From positions 310,001-374,000 of the forward strand of contig JACATO010001658.1 in assembly GCA_018389105.1 (NCBI GenBank): a DNA stretch of 64,000 nucleotides. The letters are read 5' to 3'. Below are positions 1 to 10,523 of this stretch, piece by piece (the stretch's first letter is position 1; each line of letters begins with the position of its first letter). This DNA is from Nautilus pompilius (Eukaryota; Mollusca; Cephalopoda; Nautilida; Nautilidae). Both the position numbers and the translations under genes were made by a program. The notes below the pieces were generated by a model. That model worked only from the letters and a program-made list of their open reading frames with translations. It made no database searches and had not been told where the DNA came from.

Positions 1-684
1 TCTGTACTTCAAAATTACATTAAACTTGCATAATATATTCATGTAAAATCAGGCAGACTACAGCAACTCTGGCTGGGCATAATGATAACTGAGACTTCTC
101 GCATCTCTTCTTTAATTTTGGAGGAGACTGATTGGCTATTGATTTTCTTCAGTTATCTCATTTTTATCTTGTGTTTCAAGTCTTTGCTTGTTACAGGAGT
201 GGGCAGGTGATTGCTGCAGTAAGTGATCTATTCTTCATATACTTAATCAAAATCCTTATTAAGGAAATCAGGCAGGGGTGCAATTCTACCAGTGCTAAAA
301 GACACATGGTTTGACTACAGTGTCGCTAGCTGTCTCCTATTTACCCGTCTGATGATGTTTGTTTTTTCTTATTTTTGAGTGTCTGTTGCTTAATGTCAGG
401 CTGTTGCTTCATGCTCTTTAAGCATAGCAAGGCAGAATAAAGAAGAAAACATTTACACACATCTTGTTAGAATAATTTAAGCACTTCAAGAACCAGGGAA
501 AGACCAACATGGGTTTTTTTGTCTTTTTTAACAGGTATCACAGTCTAAGCTCTGTCAGGTTACTGGTGTTTTAAACCTGCACCATAATGAAACTGTTGGT
601 TGTCACATTTTATTTTATAGAATGTTTATATTCCATGTTTTAAAAACCTGTTAACCGTTTTTTCCTCTCTTTAAGTGTCTACAG

Positions 685-883
685 AAAGAAACACCAGCAG
701 GTGACTAAATCAGATATATACCATCGCACCGAAATCTATAATCTGAGCAAAGGTGTGTATTTTCCTAATAAAACTTTTGAATTACCAGTGAATGATGTAG
801 CTCATCCTATTCCGGAAGAACTTCCACCACCAGATGACCCCAGGTACTGGAGAACCCTAGAAATAGCAGAGGTCCATGCTTAG
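685..883 (+). CDS. Terminal coding exon of an unrecognised gene (partial)
   Basis: Seen: a pyrimidine tract followed by ...TCTACAG at 678-684 makes a good acceptor, and the frame opened there runs to a TAG at 881-883. It gives about 66 residues that begin with a short basic stretch (KKHQQ) and continue through EIYNLSKGVYFPNKTF, a proline-rich segment (PIPEELPPPDDP) and a final RYWRTLEIAEVHA. No GT donor is needed, because the frame ends in a stop. The composition is protein-like, without low complexity, and the basic start could follow a membrane segment encoded upstream, but that is inference. An alternative AAG acceptor at 675 would add three residues. I do not recognise the family. It could also be a chance open frame, since only one exon is in the window. 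Confidence 0.55.
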
Positions 884-3800
884 CAAGTAAGCAATCCCTT
901 TCATTGACCTAAATAACAAGGTTGTTTATTTTGATTAAAACAATCAGAGAAGCCTTTGTATAATGATACTTGGTGAATTGTTTACAGTAGATAGCACTTA
1001 TCTGATTAGTGGTTTGTGTGGGGATCATTCATTGTTGTTTACAATGGTCATGTGAGAATCAACTCTATTCACCAAACAGACTTTTGAAATAACACAATGG
1101 AGTTAGAATAATGTAATTGAAAAAACGATAACTTTGAATTAAACTAAAAACAAAAAAGTAGCAAAGGTTTTGTAGCATTTATCATATGGACACTTAGATT
1201 TTGTCTGATGTTCTATTCTGGTAGACTTGTCTCCCTCATTAGATCATTAAATGGATTTTCCCTCATCTTGCTCCATTCACTGATATTCATTAGATATTAT
1301 TAAATAATATAGTGCACACTCAAGTCTGAAAGAACAATATGTGGCACACTTTTGGTTAAATCATTTCCAATTTATATGTAACAAAAAGAAAAATGCAGGT
1401 AGATAAACTTTTCTTTTAAAGAATGAAGTGAATGCTGTACCAGGAGTCAGTCTACAGGGAAGTAAGTAATTGTCAGCTAGCAGAAGATTAAACAATTAAT
1501 GTAAATTTATAGGTCTAAATGATTTTGTTTACTATAATTTTATGTATGTATCTTTTTTACTTTTCATTACTAGGATGGCTGAATATTATTTTCTGACAAA
1601 GATTACAGTACTGCTGCAGGGAAAGTCAAGATGATGGAAGGAGCAAGAAAAATCTGCTGTCCCCTTTTTTGTTTTTTTTTTTTATGTACAAAGGGCAAGA
1701 TGCATCTTCTCACAAACATACAGACAATCTTCCAATATTACATTTAAAAAAAATGTAGATTAAAAATATTGTGTGATATATGGATGCTGTGAAAAGCCAT
1801 AAAAAAGATGTGTTTATTAATATTTATTTTCCTTGATTTGACCCATTCCATAGGAGTATGCCTCATGTATTTGGTAATTTCCATTGCCCCAGTTGTTGTT
1901 CTTTTTTTGACCAAGTTATGGTTCAATTCTGCATTAAGAAAACATGGAGAATTATCATGATGATTGTTACTGTACGTTATCGATATATTTTCCTGTCCAT
2001 ATCCATCACATTCCTGTTGATATTTTAATCATATTTATTTCCAAGGCATGATCAGGCCCAATCAAAAAAAAAAAAATATATATATATATATATATCCATA
2101 TCCCAGTGAAACCTCATAAATTAATGTTGATACTGAAAATGACTTATCCTGATTACTTCATACATTAGTGGCTACAGATTAACCTGTTTAAATGTCAACT
2201 TGTACAGGTAAAAAAAGATATCCCGAAGTAATTAAATTTGTAATACCAGGTAAAATACAAGCATCAAAGTATTGACAGCTACAGCTGGATTTATTTTCTT
2301 CTTTTACTTCTATTGACAAGCATCTTATCTTAGACAACAGACATTTTTATAATTAAATTTTACGAGATTGTAGATAAAAGAAAAAAATGTCTTGCAAGTG
2401 TTTAGAAATATATGCTAACATCACAAGCTGATCTACTTGTGATGCAGGTAAAGTTGTTTTTCACATCTTTTCAGTTACTCTCAACTGATGAGCAAGATAA
2501 TGTAGCTGGAAAATTGGATTGTGATTTATTGTGAATTTTATGAAATCCAGTTCAGATTTTTCTTTCCATTCTACTGATATGAAACATTCATTTAACAGTT
2601 GTGTCTTTTGTTGTTGTTGTTTGTTTTTTTACATTTTGATTTTAAAAACGAATTATCGTGTGCAGTCGGTTTGACGCTACTTTCATAGTGCACCAGGGGA
2701 AATGAAATTTTAAAATATCAAAAAATTGTAAACAGATTAATCATCACCTTTACGTAGGAGTTTGTGTGATGACAGATCCTCTCCTCCTGCCTCTCACCAG
2801 TTCCTGGATTAGGTACCATAGTGACGAGCTCAAACTACGGAGAATCTTACTTACACAAGTTCTACACGTGAAAACTAACTTCTGTCCTTTTGCTCATGAG
2901 AGAATTAAGACTCTCACTCCTTTAAAATTTCCGGAGAGGGTTGGAGTATTTTAATTTGTGACCTAACCCTTATTCTAATTTTAGTTGTTTTTTTTTCAAT
3001 TTAAATATCATTTAGGGTTAAACTGTCAAGAACATTTATATGTGTTATTTAACTTTTAAAGGCCTAAGGAAGAAAAAAATGTTTTTGAATTATCTTTCAA
3101 ACTAAATGACGTTGCTACTAAAAATTTTACATTTAGAAAATGTCAGAATTTTACATAAAATAATTTATTTATTATTTATCATTTGTAAAAAAAAAAAATA
3201 TATATATACTTGTATTTGGAGAGTTACTCTCAGTTAGAAAATCCATATCACTTGAACATAAGAAAATATATGTTTATTTGAATTAATTCTGCAGAATCAG
3301 TGTTTTTCTGTGAATTATTTATAAATTTTTAAAAAAATCATTTGAAACACTAAACTTTTCTTAGCGATGGACAATTTAAAAACTGCTTGTACACATTAAT
3401 CTATTCAAAAATAAAATTGCATAATGATAATGATATTTCTGCAGAGCCACAGTTAACAAATGTAAAGTTTTAGCAACAATATTTTCTAATAACCTAATTA
3501 ATATAATTAATTTCAAGGAAATTTCCATAATCGTATTTGTTTTTCAAAGCATCATCTCCAGTTATCTTATATTAATGTTTATATTCCTTTTGTAACTCGA
3601 GAACCAAAACTCATCACTGTACATTGACACACACAAGATCATTGTTCCTCATCTAGTAATTGTAAAGTTAGAGAATAATTTGATATTGATTTTATTGACT
3701 CTACAAAACTAAATTATTGGTAGCAATAGAAGAATTGAGATATAAAGATAATTGGAATTTAGGATTAGTCAAATTTTTAGATGTTTTTTTCTAAATTTGG

Positions 3801-4195
3801 GCAGAATGGAATACAGTTACATTTGGTAGTGTGTATATCACCCAGACAGCATTTACTATTAATTAGTTTTAAATTTGTAATTGAATAATAATATATGCCT
3901 CCCCTCTCCTCTGTGTGTATGTAATGTTTGAAAATGCATGCTCCTGCCTTTATATTACTTAAGTCAGTTATAAATTGTGTTCTAAAGGATAAAATGAATG
4001 TATATATCAGTCTCAGGGAAAGTATTATTTTTGTAAAGAGAATTGTTTATACTCTACAGATTGAGCAGGGTTAATATGTATATGTGACAAGCCCTGACTG
4101 AATGTTTGTCATTAATGCTACTATATGCATAATCGTGCTAGTGATTGTGGGTAATAAACATATTTTGATAAGTTGTATTGTAAATTTTCTTACCA
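884..4195 (+). other. Probable 3' UTR of the upstream gene and AT-rich spacer
   Basis: No coding potential is visible. The stretch is AT-rich with short A/T runs and an (AT)n tract near 2076-2095. An AATAAA at 4153-4158 is a candidate poly(A) signal for the terminal exon ending at 883, which would give a 3' UTR of about 3.3 kb. Earlier AATAAA-like motifs exist (for example near 3409), so the true end is uncertain. Confidence 0.35.
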
Positions 4196-4339
4196 TTATG
4201 ATTTTGTATTAGAAAATGGTTTAAATAAGTCCCACAATATTTCTCCTGCCCTGTGCGTATAGTTTATCGTTGCCCTTTTGCAAATGTATATGCTGCTGCT
4301 GACAATGTTCCTTTGATGGCAGGACTCAAACCATAGTTT

Positions 4340-4570
4340 ATTATAGTGGTGAAGGCTTGCATACTCACCCACTCCACTGCGCTCCACTGGCGGGGATAAG
4401 GCGTGGAAAGGTCCTACCACAACTCTTCATTTTTAGACATGGGGTAAACTGGAGCACCCAGAAGAAATCCTTGTGTTCGGCTGGTGAAGGAATCATGCAA
4501 GGGAAGTAAGCCAAACTGAGATTCAAACTCTGGGCTTCAACTCTAGCAGTGCACCCACTATACACACACA
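4340..4570 (-). repeat. tRNA-derived SINE candidate
   Basis: On the minus strand, a GAGTTTGAATCTC motif (plus-strand 4518-4530) resembles a Pol III box B. A weaker box A-like stretch lies about 30 bases upstream, and a non-coding body follows that includes a GC-richer block unlike its AT-rich surroundings. A CA repeat lies at the box A side (about 4562-4575). Family identity cannot be decided without comparing copies. Confidence 0.4.
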
Positions 4571-5138
4571 CACATTTTTAAAATAAATAACTAACTAATT
4601 TTTATCTCAATAAGGACGAGTGCATGTTTTTAAGTTAAATTTTAAAAAATTAGGTGAGAAAAAAAAGGATAGCTAAATTTTTATTACATTTTTAAAATAA
4701 TTACCAGTACAAAATCATCATAATAATGAAGAGTAGTATTGTTTTTATTGTATTCAGTGAATTTTAGGTGCAAACCCAGGGCAGCAGCAATAATGGTGCA
4801 TAACTAACACTAAATGGGGAACAAATGGCTGCTACCATATGTGTGTGTATATATTTACACACTAATGTTTTCAATTCCTCAGATTAATATCTTAGAATTT
4901 GTGGAAAAAGAAAACAAAAGCAGACTTTATTTGCAAGTAGAATGGATATTTCTTCCTGTGCTCATCCACTCTTGTTGTCTGTGATATTAAGCAATATCAT
5001 GTGAATGTTACTCAGGGGTTAAAGTGAAGGGCGGTGGGCAGGGCCCCAGCTGAGAAAATCACTAAGCAGAGCCCCTCTGTGGTTAAAAATGGGGGGTGGG
5101 CGTGTCTACTGATCACAGACAGACTATATATATACAAA

Positions 5139-6573
5139 GGCAGACAAAAGTTTAAGAATGAGGGCAAAACAAACATAAATTGACATGTAAAATATATTAA
5201 AATAAACATTCCAGCCTGGGCATCATGCTGACAGTGTGGCATTTCTTTGTTCTTTTGATTGATGTGTAGTAAATACTTTGTGCATGCTCACTTTACATTA
5301 CAGTGGAATTTCATATGACAAACTTTGAGAACATCATTGTAAATTGATTATATTTGAAGTTTTTTTTGGACAAAGCAAAGGAATATAGTAACTTCCACAA
5401 TTTGTTAAAAAGTCAGTTATGTCCAACGAAACTTGCTTGGATCATGGATTTGTGCTAAAAGAAAAACTCATGTTCTGAGGATTGCTAAGCTGGTCAAGCA
5501 CAGTAAAATCATGTTATCTCACCTAGAACCTATACAAATAATCAGGCAGCTACATAGAATGCCATAGAAGTGCCAAACTTTGAAAAATTGATGCTCAAAC
5601 TGATTAGAAAGTTAAGACTCCAAAAATGGACCAGCAAAAGATGTCCATTAACATTTCAAAGGATTTGAAGGGTTATACTTCAGTTCACCAAGTACCATAT
5701 TCATTGGATCTCAGAAATGTGAGCCAGGGTGCTCTAGTTTCATGAGTCATGGTTCCACTGGTTTGGATCAGATGATTAGACTTAAATGCAGCAAAAATTT
5801 GGTGAAGCATTCTATCCAAAATGTATTAAAATGATGATCAAAAGTAGAGAGGGTGGGGGCTATTTTTCCTGAAAAGGGACAGGTTATATTCATCATCCAG
5901 AAAGTAATGGATTGGTTTGTTTAACTGGACGTTTAGACCAATATACTTGAACCATATTTTAAGGACTGCCTCCATCTCAGCTGGATTTTCCAACATGATA
6001 ACAATCCAAGACACTTGGCAACTATCATCAGGCAGTATCTCTCAGATCAGAAAATTCCACTTCTGAAGTGGCAGGATTAAAGCCCTGATTTGAATACAAA
6101 AGAGAATCTATGGAATGATACAGACAAAGCTATTAAAATGAAAAAACCGATAAATTTGGATTGCCTATTTCAGATAATTCAGTTGATTTGTGCCAAAATT
6201 TGCATAGACTGATGTATCTATCCTGTGGACTTGATGCATAAGTGCTGACAGAATACAATTAGTATTTATGGCTATACGACCAAATAATTTCTTTTTATCT
6301 GTTTTTCTCATGTAATCTCTAAAAATGAGTTTTTGTGGCAAATTTTGAATATTTTATTTGTTTGTAAACTTTTGCCATCATGTGTAGGAAAAGCAAGTGT
6401 GTGCAGAATATTTTCTACTGATCGTGTTGATACAATTTCTTGTTCTTTTGATTGACAAATTTATTTCTATTTTGTGTAGTGGCCAAGCTGGAATGTTTAT
6501 TTTCCCATATTTTATGTGTCAATTCACGTTTGTTCTGCCATCATTCTTATCTCTTCTGCCACTGTATAAATGC
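5139..6573 (+). mobile_element. Decayed Tc1-like DNA transposon with about 90-bp terminal inverted repeats
   Basis: Seen: positions about 5139-5225 match the reverse complement of about 6484-6573 with moderate divergence (shared core AATAAACATTCCAGC). Between them, at about 5420-6250, broken frames give Tc1 transposase signatures in order: FQHDNNPRHLAT near 5990 (the second-Asp motif of the DDE triad) and SPDLNTKENLW near 6085 (the xPDLNPIENLW motif with the third acidic residue). Stops and frameshifts interrupt every frame, so the copy is inactive. The length, about 1.43 kb, is close to that of a full Tc1-type element. The long inverted ends are longer than in classic Tc1. Confidence 0.75.
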
Positions 6574-8291
6574 ACAATGGGGCTGTGTGTGTGGTTAAGT
6601 AATATGATGTGCCAGCAGCAGTTAGGTGGAGTCAGTGGTGGAAATGGGTCAGAATGCACTGGAACACCATTTGGAGGTCAATCAGTAGTTCTTGGACTGG
6701 AGAAAGATGGACTTCTTCAGCTTTCTCAGGGAAGCGATCTGTCAACCAGCTGCTCAAATGAAGATTCATTCCCCCAAGCTGGAGTTAGGAATTGGATGTA
6801 GGCGAGTAGTACATACATTTTGTAAGTACTTGTATGATGTAATGTCTAATTATGAATAAAATAGTGTTCTTGGAGAAAACATTTTACATTTCCACCACTG
6901 GGTGGACTGCAGGGATAATGTTAAATGATGAAACCAACTCCCCATTGCAACTAAGCAGAAGCAGCTCAGAGGGATAGAGCAGTCATTTTCTGGTGATTTT
7001 ACTGGAGAAAATGGCAGACACACTCCCAGATTATTTTTTAGGTCTCAGATCTGCTAGCCATCTGATGTTACATACTCACACCCTGCCAGCTCCAGATTTT
7101 CAGTTTATTCACTGACTTCACTACTAATGTTTGCTACCAGTTTCTGAATGAAAGTAGAATTAAAAGGTTATTTTCACACTACTAGAAGTAAGATATAGAC
7201 AAAGGCATATCATAAAAAAATTAAAGGTGCTAACATTTATTCCTGGCCATTGCAGAATTGGTCTTGTGCCTCTACTTGTGGTGGTAGCTTACTGAAGATA
7301 TAATTAATTAAAATGAGTAGTTCTAGAAGCCTTTGGAGCACTTGCCTTTGCAATTATTCAGATTGGGTAAAAAAAGTGTTTCCCATACTGGTCTAGCATG
7401 GGAGTTGTTATTCAGCTGACAAGTTTGACATTGTCTTACCAGGCCAGTACACTGTATGGTCAAAAATCAAAGTTTTCCTAATTTTTCAAACTCACTCATT
7501 TTGCTGATTGGATGTAATATCATGTAATTCATAAAGTATTCATCATTGGTATGTTAATGGACAGCTGTGTCAATTTTCATCTCTCTCCAAGGAACCTCTA
7601 TTTAGAATAAAAACATGGTGACTTATGAAATTATAGCAGTGTAGATTTTCTACAGAAGAAAAAAAATATATAGATAGAAGAGAGAGGAAAAGTTAGCAGA
7701 TATATATTTAAAGGTTAACAAAAACAAAATGGTCGTATAAATTTACATCAGAATATTTCAAACTATTCACTGTCAGACACAAAAATGCAAGCAAGTTTTC
7801 CTTTTGTATTCTAGGTTTCTTTACCTGCAAATGAACTAAGGTATTGTTTGAAACACTTTATTTACTATTTTGTATTTATGTTTAAGACTCTGTATGGTAT
7901 TTGTATTTGTGTTAGATTACCAGTATACATACAGCTGTAACCATGGTCTCTCATCAATAAAATATCCCACATTGCACATAGTTTAGTGTACAAGAATGTT
8001 ACTGTTACTAGATAGTCAATATTTAGGACTTAAAGTGCATTGAGTGTGTGTTGCTATGCATTTTGTTTGTTTTTCTCAAATCCAGTTCTGTCCACTTGAC
8101 ATTGTCTTTAATCTAATAACTCCCAATATTGAGAAAGTGCGACATAGATAGTAGTCTGGTCGGGGGGGGGGGGGTTGGTTCATGCCATTTAGTAACATTA
8201 AAATTTAAAAACATATTTTTAAGGTCAAACTTTTTATTTAAAAAAAAAATGAATAAAATGTTTTATCTAACAGTGGCTTTAAAAAGAAATA
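6574..8291. other. Intergenic spacer
   Basis: No exon or recognisable repeat stands out. The stretch contains a G13 run at 8162-8174 and several short A/T tracts. The open frame covering 6397-6801 lies partly over the Tc1 inverted end and has no protein-like character. Confidence 0.5.
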
Positions 8292-9507
8292 CACCTTTCT
8301 TAGAACGGTGGTCAAGTACAACTACAGCTAAAATTACTGGAGATTCCAAGCCTAAATACTACCTTTCTTAGAAGGGTGGTCAAGTACAACTACAGCTAAA
8401 ATTACTGGAGATTCCAAGCCTAAATAATACCTTTCTTAGAACGGTGGTCAAGTACAACTACAGCTAAAATTACTGGAGATTCCAAGCCTAAATACTACCT
8501 ACCTTAGAATGGTGGTCAAGTACAACTACAGCTAAAATTACTGGAGATTCCAAGCCTAAATACTACATACCTTAGAACGGTGGTCAAGTACAACTACAGC
8601 TAAAATTACTGGAGATTCTAAGCCTAAATACTACATACCTTAGAACGGTGGTCAAGTACAACTACAGCTAAAATTACTGGAGATTCCAAGCCTAAATACT
8701 ACCTACCTTAGAATGGTGGTCAAGTACAACTACAGCTAAAATTACTGGAGATTCCAAGCCTAAATACTACATACCTTAGAACGGTGGTCAAGTACAACTA
8801 CAGCTAAAATTACTGGAGATTCCAAGCCTAAATACTACCTACCTTAGAATGGTGGTCAAGTACAACTACAGCTAAAATTACTGGAGATTCCAAGCCTAAA
8901 TACTACATACCTTAGAACGGTGGTCAAGTACAACTACAGCTAAAATTACTGGAGATTCTAAGCCTAAATACTACGTACCTTAGAACGGTGGTCAAGTACA
9001 ACTACAGCTAAAATTACTGGAGATTCCAAGCCTAAATACTACCTACCTTAGAACGGTGGTCAAGTACAACTACAGCTAAAATACTGGAGATTCCAAGCCT
9101 AAATACTACATTACCTTAGAACGGTGGTCAAGTACAACTACAGCTAAAATTACTGGAGATTCCAAGCCTAAATACTACATACCTTAGAACGGTGGTCATA
9201 CAACTACAGCTAAAATTACTGGAATTCCTAAGCCTAAATACTACGTACCTTAGAACGGTGGTCAAGTACAACTACAGCTAAAATTACTGGAGATTCCAAG
9301 CCTAAATACTACCTACCTTAGAACGGTGGTCAAGTACAACTACAGCTAAAATTACTGGAGATTCCAAGCCTAAATACTACATACCTTAGAACGGTGGTCA
9401 AGTACAACTACAGCTAAAATTACTGGAGATTCCAAGCCTAAATACTACCTTTCTTAGAAGGGTGGTCAAGTACAACTACAGCTAAAATTACTGGAGATTC
9501 CAAGCCT
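8292..9507. repeat. 68-bp minisatellite, about 18 copies
   Basis: Seen: a unit with the core TTAGAACGGTGGTCAAGTAC followed by AACTACAGCTAAAATTACTG and GAGATTCCAAGCCTAAATAC is repeated head to tail with a 68-bp period. Copies are nearly identical. They differ mainly at the junction (CTACC, CATACC, CGTACC or CTTTC) and at AACGG/AATGG/AAGGG. Both outermost copies carry the CTTTC junction variant, and dimer and trimer sub-patterns are visible inside. One copy lacks a T (near 9082) and one lacks AAG in GGTCAAG (near 9198). There is no spacer diversity, so this is not a CRISPR-like array. The array ends about 950 bp upstream of the PPA1 start codon. Confidence 0.97.
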
Positions 9508-9829
9508 TGTATGATAGAGAATAGAATAGAAAGAGAATTCTGTACTCTAGGATGTATCTATTACTGGGGATTCATTAAAAATACCTGCTTAATGATAACC
9601 AACATTACAATGACCATAAACTGAAGTTCTGTTTTTAAAGCGCTGATTTCTAATAATTTACTCTCCTTTTGTGTAAATAATATTCAGAATACGTGAGACT
9701 GGCAGAAAGTGGACAGTACTGCCTCTCCATATGATACAGATCTGTTAGCATACATCTGTGAAGGTGTGGGAATAGCCTGCGCATGTAAAACTACCAGACA
9801 AAGCATCTGTAACCAGCGTCTGGCTGCTG
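9508..9829. other. Spacer between minisatellite and PPA1 CpG-rich region
   Basis: No gene is seen here. Base composition shifts from AT-rich to CpG-containing towards the right-hand end. Confidence 0.4.
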
Positions 9830-10462
9830 GAGGTGAAGAAAACAATCCCAGCTCCCTGGCGACTTCGTCGGGGAACAGGTGCAAAAATGGCGAAAAATAC
9901 TCTGTGAATCGTTCTCCACGGAGGATTTACGAACACCGCGGTCACGAAACGTCTCCGGATACATATATGTATGTATGTATATGCATATTAGTGTTTCACA
10001 AGTACTTTAATTCGTCCTGGAGCTGGTGCCGGAGACAGGGACGACGGCTACCTGATGTCTCAGGTGGGGAGCAGCCATTTTAAGCCGACGACCCAGATCC
10101 CCGTACAGGCTTCTTTATCACGGACTTGAGTTTGATGTGAGAAGGAAAGAAAAGACGAGCGATAATCTAAAGCGAAAACTGTGCGATTTTGAATGAATAC
10201 GTTTAATGCTTAGGGGATAATCAGCGACCATCACCGAGAGGCGCGACGGTGTCAAATAGGGAAGCGAGTTATCGGTCCTGGGCGGTGGCGGCGGCTGCTA
10301 GGGGTCACGTCGATCGGCGTAATGCAACGTGGTGCGGTCAGAACGTTGACGGCTGGACGGAAACTGTGGACGGTTTTTAAATTGGTACGACCCACGGGCA
10401 CCTGTCTCCCCCTGCTCAGCGATTTCCCGGCAGCTGGCAGACCTGCAGCGAGTTCCCTGGCC
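9830..10462 (+). promoter_or_regulatory. CpG-rich promoter and 5' UTR region of PPA1
   Basis: CpG dinucleotides become frequent here against an AT-rich background (for example GGCGACTTCGTCGGGG near 9857 and repeated CGGCG elements to 10320). AAAATGGCG near 9892 and its inverse GCCATTTT near 10075 resemble YY1-type sites common in housekeeping promoters. No TATA box is visible near the coding start. Taken together this looks like a TATA-less housekeeping promoter; the transcription start cannot be fixed by eye. The 124-residue open frame at 9709-10083 overlapping this region has no protein-like features. Confidence 0.55.
10322..10462 (+). other. PPA1: Possible in-frame N-terminal extension of PPA1
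   Basis: An ATG at 10322 is in frame with the ATG at 10463 (141 bases, 47 codons) with no stop between. The extra segment starts MQRGAVRTLTAGRKLW, is rich in Arg/Lys with a single Asp and no Glu, and contains hydrophobic stretches. Those are features of a mitochondrial presequence. Whether transcripts include it, and whether it is translated, is inference. It may simply be 5' UTR. Confidence 0.4.
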
Positions 10463-10523
10463 ATGTCGTACACTGTCGTCGAGAAAGGAGCGCCAAACAC
10501 GGTGGACTACCGAGTTTACTTCA
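10463..10523 (+). CDS. PPA1: PPA1 coding exon 1
   Basis: Encodes residues 1-20 (MSYTVVEKG...VYF) and the first base of codon 21. The donor is TTCA|GTGAGTA. The start context GCCATGT is fair. The exon end and donor are repeated downstream in a tandem array (see 10517-10890). Confidence 0.93.

Noticed and set aside
6397-6801. 134-codon open frame
   Set aside because: Its first part is the inverted terminal repeat of the Tc1 relic, and the rest has no recognisable domain.
8292-9507. Repeat array considered as CRISPR
   Set aside because: Units are contiguous 68-bp tandem copies with no unique spacers, in a eukaryotic intergenic region.
9709-10083. 124-codon open frame upstream of PPA1
   Set aside because: Falls in the CpG-rich promoter, has no family resemblance, and its composition follows the GC content.
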